Shown here piece by piece: positions 55,640 to 64,000 of a DNA stretch of 64,000 nt. Both the position numbers and the translations under genes were made by a program. The notes under the pieces were generated by a model. The model had not been told where the DNA came from. It was given only the letters and a program-made list of their open reading frames with translations, and searched no databases. The DNA lies in the NCBI GenBank assembly GCA_949317995.1, contig OX439039.1:70566002-70630001 (forward strand), in the 5' to 3' direction. The first letter of the stretch is position 1; the number at the start of each line of letters is the position of its first letter. The DNA is from Acholoe squamosa (lineage: Eukaryota > Annelida > Polychaeta > Phyllodocida > Polynoidae).

Positions 55640-58600
55640 CTATTCTATTTTCTTCATTACAGAACGTAGGTTCAAACCTAATGGAATTTTGTGTTTTACA
55701 ATGCTATTGGCTATTATAAAGATGTATTAAGATAGTTCATTGACACTTCCTCTCTGGTGAAACATTCTGGAGCGTATTCGGGACATAACATTTTCAGATG
55801 ATTCTATGTATGACATCTACATAGTTGATACCTAGAGGCTAATGGCTATGTTCATTTAGGCTTATACACATGTCTTGTTCACTGGAAATCACTTCTGTTA
55901 AGAAAAAGCAACTTTAAAAAAGTCAAGTGTGCACTCAAATAGTTTTTTTTTGTAATTCTTAGATAGAAAACTAGGTTAGACAAACAAAAAAAGAATGTAG
56001 TTACACGTTTTAAACCTTTCTGGAAATGTTTCCTATCCTAACAGTTTTTGTTCATTCGTCCGTACCCAAACTTTTTCCAAACTTCCTCCAAGCTTTTTTT
56101 CCCTAGTAGGTATACCAATTTCAATTGATGCAATATATTGTCCAGCAGAGATCCAGAGGGTATGTTCTATTCATATAAAAAAATCCTTATCATTCACTAA
56201 AAAGAGAAGAAAATACACTAGAAAATAACATCCTGATGGCAGTGTGGGTGAATAGTCCCAGGGGCCTTTACTAGTTTCGTGTTTCCTAATTATGGTGATA
56301 CACGTGCTTTCTACCATTGAACTCTATACTTGAGGACGGCACATTACAGGTGCTTTCTACCATTGAACTCTATACTTGAGGACGGCACATTACACGTGCT
56401 TTCTACCATTGAACTCTATACTTGAGGACGGCACATTACAGGTGCTTTCTACCATTGAACTCTATACTTGAGGACGGCACATTACACGTGCTTTCTACCA
56501 TTGAACTCTATACTTGAGGACGGCACATTACAGGTGCTTTCTACCATTGAACTCTATACTTGAGGACGGCACATTGCACCAAGGCTTCATTGACCTTTTG
56601 TAGTCATGTTAATGCCATTTTGTAACTGTTACAATGTGAAAGGTTTACTGTGGACTAATACAGTTCATGTTGTACAGTTTAATATTATACATGGCCTTGT
56701 ATGGGGTTCAAATGACACTGCTCTCGATGTTTCTCGCCTAATGTATAGAGTGATAAAAGCAACTATTTGGTTAACTCTTGGATTTCGATTTCAATATTGT
56801 CCATTAAACTGATTAGTAAATATAGCTTTATTCTATCCACTTCCGGTAGATAAAGCAGGGGCAGACCCGTGGTTAAAATTCAATCTAAGAAATGGAAACA
56901 ATCTTTTCCGATTGCATTAGTAGAGCTCTGCTTTTGTGAATTTGGATGATACTAAACCCAGATTTCCAAAAACACCTACCTTGGCTGATAACATAGATAC
57001 ACCTGTTCCGATTTCCGAGTGTCAAAATGTCTTTTCGAGTAAGTTGGATTAACGTAGATGTTAATGCTGTACGAGAACTTATTAAATTTTGAGAATTCAA
57101 TAAGTAGAACAAAAGTTGTTAATTTTTTTCTGGAGATAAATTCACATAATCATAATGCAAGGGCGTCTTATACTCAGCGCGCCTCATACACAGGTGCTAC
57201 AGTGTTGACCTTTCTAGGAGAGTTTAGAAACCACTATTCTACAAAATATTTCAGAAATATTTAATTTTGCAAGAAAATACACATTTTCATAACATACCAA
57301 TTCCTCAAAGATATCGGATACATTGAAAAGTATTGTGATTGGCCCTTGCCGAGTCTTTTTTTTTTAGGAATCGCCCTCCTGGGCACACAAAAAATAGCCT
57401 GGCAGATGGGAACTTTACAAAAGCAAAGGGTGCCACCATGGAGCTGGGTTGGACTGCATGGTGGGGATGGAAGGAATGCATGTGAACCATGATTCACTAT
57501 ATTCTTACAACACGAAAATGAACATGTAGGTGCTTATCTCCATCAAAGTATTTAAACATATAGGAGTTTGGACATCCTTAGAGTGGTAATAGTGGTTTTT
57601 AGCTAGGTCTGGAATTCTCGAGGACGGAGTGATATCCGTCTATATACGCAAAGGATATTCCACAGGCATAGCAAGAACAACAAGTGGGCTTGTAAGGCTT
57701 TCATGTAGGACCATAAATCAGACATAATACATGCAGACAGGATGCCCCTACACAGTGAGATCAACCCTTTCAGTCTCTCTACACATCTAATGCAATGCCT
57801 GACTCCCATTGACACCCGGGCCAGGTCCTACCTGGACTCTGAAATGAGTATCGACAATACTAGAATCATATATAGTCCAACACTATCATATTTGCTGATT
57901 TATGGAGCGAAACTTCAAACACATTTTCTGAGGTTGGAGGCAGGAGTAGCTAAGAACAGAAGTCGTTTGGCAGGTCACATATACATGTATTCATCTACTT
58001 TATAAATGTTGTAATATCGACTTATATAGATGTTGGATAAGTGGTAAATCAAGATATTTCATTCATGTAATTCAAAGGAAGCTATGGGTTGTCTGCATGC
58101 ATGAACACCTTTTACATGGTTGAACGCCTCGTGCTGGCCTCAAAATTTCTTGATCAACTGTTGTTCACATGTAAATTTAGTTACTAGGCCTAACATAAGG
58201 ACAATACTTCTAATAAAGGCAGGACAATTCTAAAATAAATCTAATTATCATTTCGTCTGATGAAGACACTTTAACAGAGTTGAAACGTTGCCTATTGAAT
58301 ACCATCCACCAGTTTCTTCAATGTTTGAAAAAAGATTAAATAGAAGCTTCAAAGAAATTTTATAACTGGAACTAACTTGTCTGGATTTCTGTGAACATTT
58401 CATGGTATACATTATTTCCTAATGATGGGAAATTAAAAATCAATTTACGGTCGTCAAGTCGACTAACCATACCCATCGTATTGATCGCACAGCATCTTCG
58501 TAAAAGGTGATCAATTTTAGGAATTCGGGTCATCAATGTGAGGACTTTATTGAGAACCTGGTACTCCCCCATGACACATCAATTTGAGGACAGAAAGTCC

Positions 58601-58860
58601 CCGAAGTGAGGAACAAATGTCCTCTACATATAGGTCCTTTTTCACTAATAGGTTTTCAGTGTAAAAGTCTTAATCTTTTTTTCTCTCTCTTTCAAAGAGA
58701 GCCTGCCTTTCCTGCGCTTTAAGGCCCAAAAAGCGCTGAATACACACACCTTCTGGCCACAATAATTCACGAATGCATCCCTAACTAGAAAATCATTCAT
58801 TCATACATTGTGACAAACCTATCATCAAGGAGACTGATACATTCCCGAAGGGTCAGCATA
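55640..58860. other. Intergenic, apart from the 46-bp array
   Basis: AT-rich unique DNA. TCTGATGAAGACACTTTAAC then GTTGAAACG (58257-58291) resembles a retroelement 3' tail but no coding region adjoins it. Confidence 0.5.
56304..56576. repeat. Tandem array, 46-bp unit, six copies
   Basis: Units start at 56304, 56350, 56396, 56442, 56488 and 56534, and are almost identical (GTGCTTTCTACCATTGAACT...). The junctions alternate CACGTG and CAGGTG, so the true period is 92 bp. Confidence 0.9.
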
Positions 58861-58867
58861 ATAAGCT

Positions 58868-59373
58868 TTCTGAACAGACATCACGTGCCTCTAGCTCGCA
58901 CCACTGATCCTATCTTGGCCGTAACACTATGGGGAATAAAATCACTGGTAGTGCTATAGGCAGGTGATCCAAATCAGGCTGCTGCTAGAGGCACGTGATC
59001 TCTGCGAGCCTCATTTTGAGGCCCAACTAGGTCAAGAGGTCATGATGTCACACGCAGTGATGGTGGCCAACTGGCAGCCAGAGTCGGCCACTGGTGTGCA
59101 GTGATAGTGGAATTACAAAGATAAGGGATTAATAGTGAACCAAATAATCATGCTCCAAGCTCTAATAGAACTAGAAACAATTAAAGGGCTAATGATACTG
59201 TCCCTATGTGACTGACAGGCGTCAGTTGGCCGTGAATTGAGGGTTTGGTGTGTATACAAATATAAAATCACCTGCCTATAGCACTACCAGTGATTTTATT
59301 CCCCATAGCGTTACATCTAAGGTAGGATCAGTGGTGCGAGCTAGAGGCATGCAATGTCTTGTTCAGAGGGAAC
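58868..59373. mobile_element. Fold-back element
   Basis: Arms of about 100 bp (58872-58966 and 59269-59370) share TGCCTCTAGCTCGCACCACT and GGGGAATAAAATCACTGGTA in opposite orientation. Loop of about 300 bp without ORF. Confidence 0.6.
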
Positions 59374-59609
59374 GCATAATACAGTGCTGGTGAATTGATT
59401 CATCAGCACTGCATTTGTGCATGTGAAAAAGATAATGAGGCTAAAGGCACCATTCGGCCTGATTCAGGTGACTTGTCAGGTTTGAGACATTTCTCTGTTA
59501 CTCTACAACACATAACTATTATAAAGCTTTAGGGAGACAAGAATGCTCGGTCAGAGAATAGTGCTATCTCTGTAACATGAGTTGAGGTGGGCAGTTTTAT
59601 CCTTACTGA

Positions 59610-59880
59610 GCAGCGTGCTGGTGGACTGGGTGTAATGTGTAAGGGAGTGGTCATTATTTATCAGCGCATGCTGGTGGATTGGGTGTAATGTGTGTGGCAA
59701 GTGGAAATGGGCACGGTTATCCATATGGACCAGGGTGCTGATGGACTGGGTGTAATGTGTGACAAGTGGAAATGGGCAGGGTTATCCATATGGAGCAGCG
59801 TGCTGATGGACTGGGTGTTATGTGTGACAAGTGGAAATGGGCAGGTTTATCCGTATGGACCAGCGTGCGTGTTGACTTGG
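59610..59880. repeat. Tandem array, about 65-bp unit, four copies
   Basis: Unit contains GTGCTGATGGACTGGGTGTA and GACAAGTGGAAATGGGCAGG. Starts near 59615, 59670, 59735 and 59800, and partially at 59862. Confidence 0.8.
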
Positions 59881-60086
59881 TGCCAGTCGGTGTAATGGCT
59901 GCAGCTGGCGGGCGTGCAGAACCATGACTTGAAGATGGCCCAGTGCTTTCTCATTGCACGTCGGAACACTGTGGTAAACATGCCTGCATTGAAAACAGAT
60001 ACACAATACAATTAGTATCTCCATACTGTTATTTATATACAAATACAGTGGTCGTACATTATACAATTCTATCTTCGGGCCCTGGA

Positions 60087-60285
60087 TGGGGAGTGAGTGA
60101 GTAATAGCTGTTTTATGCTATTTCGATAGCTAAGGTCATATTCATGGCGTGGACTACATTACACAAATTCACAGAGGAATGTGTCGGTGCCGCATATATG
60201 TGTACCACACACATACAAGGGGATAGGAAAGAGAAGATATAGATCCTTTTAAGTGGGCTAGGGATGCCTGCCCTGGTTGGGGGGT
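60087..60285 (-). repeat. SINE-like repeat, copy 3 (inverted)
   Basis: Minus-strand copy of the same family: (GAGT)n tail at 60091-60100, GGTCATATTCATGGCG and AAGTGGGCTAGGGA. More diverged than the other two. Confidence 0.6.
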
Positions 60286-61542
60286 TACCCATGTCACATG
60301 TTGATTAAGATTTTAAGCCACATAAATCCCCATGTCACATGGCACCTCCAAGGACCTATCATGTTGCATGTCGAAGAAACTGCCCATGTAATGTCACATA
60401 TATTTCCTCAGGTCACTATTGGTCACGTTATTTGTCGACTTTAAGACATACCCATATCACCATGTCGAAATTAGTGGTCCAGAGCCACCATCTTTAGACA
60501 TATTCCCCACACTATCATTTGCACTTTGTCCTCTCGGTTTTGATTCTGGACCTAAGGCTGGAAATGTTTTTTCTTGTGCTTCAGGACGATACTGTGTAAT
60601 AGTATATGGTGGCCTGGATGAGAATTTGACTCGGGATCTCCTATTGTGAGTAGTATTTACCCCTTATACATGTACAAAATGATTGCCACAGGATATTATG
60701 TGAGTACGATAATATAGAGTTACCTGTATAGGGATCTTTCTCAAGGACAGCAAAGTGAACACTGCGATACAATGTAATACATTTGTATAATGAAAGTTGA
60801 CTCCACTCTAAGTGAATTTTGTGCTTTGTTAAAGTTGCTATGTCTGTAAAAGAGACACATATCTCACTTGATGAAAACATAGGTTACCCATTTCTCTATG
60901 GGCTTCTGTTGTTATCTGAATACATCATTTCCATCGCTAACTGCTAAAAATGACCCATTAAGAGGTCTGAAATAAAAATAAAAAAAACTAGACCCTTCAA
61001 TAAGGGTCATTTTCCACCACCCAATTTGGTAGTCCTAACGGTCGATACATGTGTCGGCCGAGAGAGACCCACACCCCATCATTGAATCCTATGGCAGCCC
61101 CAGCGGCTGCCGGCAATGGTCTACAGGGTCCGCTAGAGGGACCAAATCGTGCTACCGATTGAATACATTCACAACTATTTTACAAGCACTGCCTTGCTCA
61201 GGTTCAGGTGGACATTGTACAGTACATATCGGCGCCTCAATGCAACAAGTTTGTAACTGACATTTTGGCAAAATTGAGTTTTCCTCTATTTCGACATCTA
61301 TTGACCCTTATCTACCTTCTATGAAAGTATTGCAGCTCTGTCTATGCTACATATGTCCATAGGCTCCAATGAAATAAGGTTGTGTCAACTGTGTGCTATA
61401 GTAATTGCAACCCTTCTTTTGCCTCTCTGGCAAAACTTGAAATATGCAGATATCACCTTGTTGCACTGAGGCGAGGCGACGATATATATAGGCTCCCTCT
61501 ATTGACACACAGAGGTGACTGATTACTTCTTGGGCCAGATTT

Positions 61543-61998
61543 AGGTTGCAGAACACCAATTGATGGGAGGTGGCAGCAGGAGACACTTTGTAGGTCTGCA
61601 CTGAAGGGTGTTGTACAATGATTATTGGTCTAAAATCTGACAGTGGGTAGGCAAACCAGGCATCAAATTAATCCTTAGGATGTATATTAATCGATTTGAG
61701 TGTTATTTAGGCTGATATTTGAGGGTAAGTTGAGGGGGGTGCACTCTTTTCAATTACAGAATTTATTGTAATCAATCACTGCAAAACCCCCAAATCTGGG
61801 TATGTCCACACTCTACGGCCGATAGCAGAAAAGTTAATTACATTGTACCACATCTCATGGCCCTAAATTAATGGGAAAAATGTGTGCCTACATGAAAATA
61901 ACAGTGGCTAAGCCCAGAAATTCGCACAAATATTTAATTTTCGCCCATATGCTATATAAGCCAACAGTGAGAAAATAATTAGTGTCCTGCAGCCTCTA
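61543..61998. repeat. 456-bp direct duplication, copy 1
   Basis: Same sequence as 62904-63359 with no indels and about four substitutions (near 99% identity), offset 1361 bp. No coding content. Confidence 0.92.
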
Positions 61999-62903
61999 CA
62001 GGCTATATAGGGCCTTCTACCAAGTTTGTCAAATTTCGCTAAAATGTGTTTATTTTGCTTAGGGTAAGTCAGTTTGACAATGTTATGGTGAGAAAGGGCA
62101 AGGGAATCAATAAAATTAATAAGAAATCACTGAAAAATCGTAGTAGCGGAGTTTCGGCCTTGGAGAGGTTTATGAGAAATATTCTGGTGTCAATCCGCAA
62201 GCCTGATACTTCTCTCTTGGGGGTGCCAGGTAACCAAAATTATGGTTTTCAGGGTCCGAATGACCTAAATTTTACATTCTCAGCTGTTTCCATCTATTTC
62301 TATCGTTCTCAGTGCTCTATGGGAGGCCTTTTCATGCATCGGGGGAAAACATCATTTTTCTCTCCCCGAGCTATGCATCCAATGAATGTCTACTGACACT
62401 TAAAAAAAAGTCCTTGTATTCACCATAACTGGTTTTTTTTTCGTCCTCACATGGGGGAGCTTGAATAATGTGTAAATAGGGCCATCTAAGCCATTACACA
62501 TGGAGTTAAGATGCATTTTGTTGAATTTATTCCTTTATAACATTACATTTCTAAGGGGTTTTCATACATTTTAGCCAGATATTTCTGTGAATTATAGCAC
62601 CTAGAGAGAGAATAACACTCAGCACCTCAGGTGGTGCCTCTTGGCTATCAGCATGTCAAATTTCTTGGCCCTGTAAACATTTTTTCTATGGGAAAGGACC
62701 ATACCTCCATGTCAATGCTAGAAATCGATGAAATCTACGGAGAGCACACAGACCGATACCCGCTCTGGGAATTGATTCTCAGAGAGATTTGAGGGGCCTG
62801 AGAGGCATAAAAGTAAAAGATTCTGGATAAGACATTACTGGGCCAGTTAATATAAGCTTTCCAAGCTTTTTCATTAACCACCAAGATTCCAACCCAGGCC
62901 TTA

Positions 62904-63359
62904 AGGTTGCAGAACACCAATTGATGGGAGGTGGCAGCAGGAGACACTTTGTAGGTCTGCACTGAAGGGTGTTGTACAATGATTATTGGTCTAAAATCTG
63001 ACAGTGGGTAGGCAAACCAGGCATCAAATTAATCCTTAGGATGTATATTAATCGATTTGAGTGTTATTTAGGCTGATATTTGAGGGTAAGTTGAGGGGGG
63101 TGCACTCTTTTCAATTACAGAATTTATTGTAATCATTCACTGCAAAACCCCCAAATCTGGGTATGTCCACACTCTACGGCCGATAGCAGAAAAGTTAATT
63201 ACATTGTACCACATCTCATGTCCCTAAATTAATGGGAAAAATGTGTACCTACATGAAAATAACAGTGGCTAAGCCCAGAAATTCGCACAAATATTTTATT
63301 TTCGCCCATATGCTATATAAGCCAACAGTGAGAAAATAATTAGTGTCCTGCAGCCTCTA
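62904..63359. repeat. 456-bp direct duplication, copy 2
   Basis: Partner of 61543-61998. Borders begin AGGTTGCAGAACACC and end TGCAGCCTCTA in both copies; flanks differ. Confidence 0.92.
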
Positions 63360-64000
63360 ATACAGACCACACAATTTGCTTCTTTTAGGGCAGAAATATT
63401 CATTTGACATTTTCAGGTATTAATTGCAATATCACCCAGATTATCATAACAAAATATCTATAAATCATATTTTCCTAGCAGATATGCACACTTTAATTGG
63501 GCGAACTGTTATAAAGCACGATGTTGTTTTTAGATGGCTAAATGTATCAGCTGTTTAGATAGATAATAACAGATACGCAAAACAGGGCTTGTGGTCGTTG
63601 GTGGCCTTGGTTGTCGCCTTGTTTATGGTATAGCCTAGGAGCGTTTGGAGTCTGGACCTGGAATATTGACCGCAATTCAGAGCAACCTCCCTGTGGAGCG
63701 CACACTGAAAATCTAGATATATGTGAAAGTGCGATAAGTTTGGTCATCATTTACAGTTTTTCACCTGATTTCACCTGATGACCCCAAGTTTTATTTAAGG
63801 AACAAGCCACCCACGGCTGTGCTCTCTTGGTAAATATAAAGTCTTAATAATAATCCAGATGAATGAACGTAGGAAGAATATAATCACATAGAAATATAGA
63901 TGTCAACAAAAATGCTCATTGATAGCAGGAAACGAGCAATAGCAATACCATTTAATACTAAATAGGCTGTTATTGGCGCTACAATCTAAACATTTACATG

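Noticed and set aside
58257-58291. Second hammerhead ribozyme (CTGATGA...GAAACG)
   Set aside because: No helix II pairing between the two conserved boxes.
62046-62396. 116-codon frame between the duplicated blocks
   Set aside because: No recognisable domain and no splice or promoter context; length is within chance for AT-rich DNA.
61543-63359. LTR retrotransposon
   Set aside because: Direct repeats fit the layout, but there is no RT, no primer-binding site, no TG...CA ends and no flanking duplication.

Overview
The window is eukaryotic, from an invertebrate animal. Coding sequence is sparse and split by GT-AG introns. About half the length is recognisable interspersed or tandem repeat. The one clear cellular gene is an ortholog of the animal gene known in humans as C18orf54/LAS2 (lung adenoma susceptibility protein 2). 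The repeats (a Penelope-like element with GIY-YIG endonuclease, tRNA-derived SINEs, many short terminal-inverted-repeat elements with G/C runs, long minisatellites) suit a marine invertebrate such as a lancelet, hemichordate or mollusc. The species cannot be settled from the sequence alone.

Layout. 1-7650: a tRNA-derived SINE, then non-autonomous inverted-repeat elements (1123-1796, 2869-3226, 4967-5293, two interleaved arms at 5366-6662) and a GA microsatellite. 7650-15250: three exon-like segments with good splice signals (donors at 7883, 12419 and 15245), E2F, CTCF and CCAAT motifs near two of them, and more inverted-repeat elements. These segments are the best candidates for the untranslated leader of the LAS2 gene, whose first coding exon begins with a splice acceptor. 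15250-24000: three families of non-autonomous DNA elements and a second SINE. 24060-29245 (minus): a broken Penelope-like retroelement, itself invaded by a second 5'-truncated, partly inverted Penelope-like element (24500-26029, 15-bp target duplication) and by a 481-bp inverted-repeat element (28643-29123, 11-bp duplication). 30583-32387: a three-deep nest of elements. 33017-34530 and 35210-36425: two large minisatellites (56-bp and 17-bp units). 36500-43300: dispersed repeats.

43342-52800 (plus): the LAS2-like gene. Eight exons join in consistent phase into a 739-codon protein. It carries the family's N-terminal, central and C-terminal conserved blocks in order. Two features suggest shorter isoforms: exon 3 stays open past its donor to a stop at 47266-47268 with a poly(A) signal at 47682, and a conserved-looking 60-codon segment at 50254-50433 ends in a stop.

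52800-64000: intergenic DNA with a degenerate cluster of tRNA-like sequences (54925-55390), a 46-bp tandem array alternating CACGTG and CAGGTG, a 65-bp tandem array, a fold-back element and a recent 456-bp direct duplication. No operon-like organisation, CRISPR array or bacterial gene is present. The most novel material is structural: nested insertions with intact target duplications, a probable 11-bp-duplication element family, a tRNA-like sequence carried inside a DNA-transposon-like family, and the LAS2 leader and isoform architecture.
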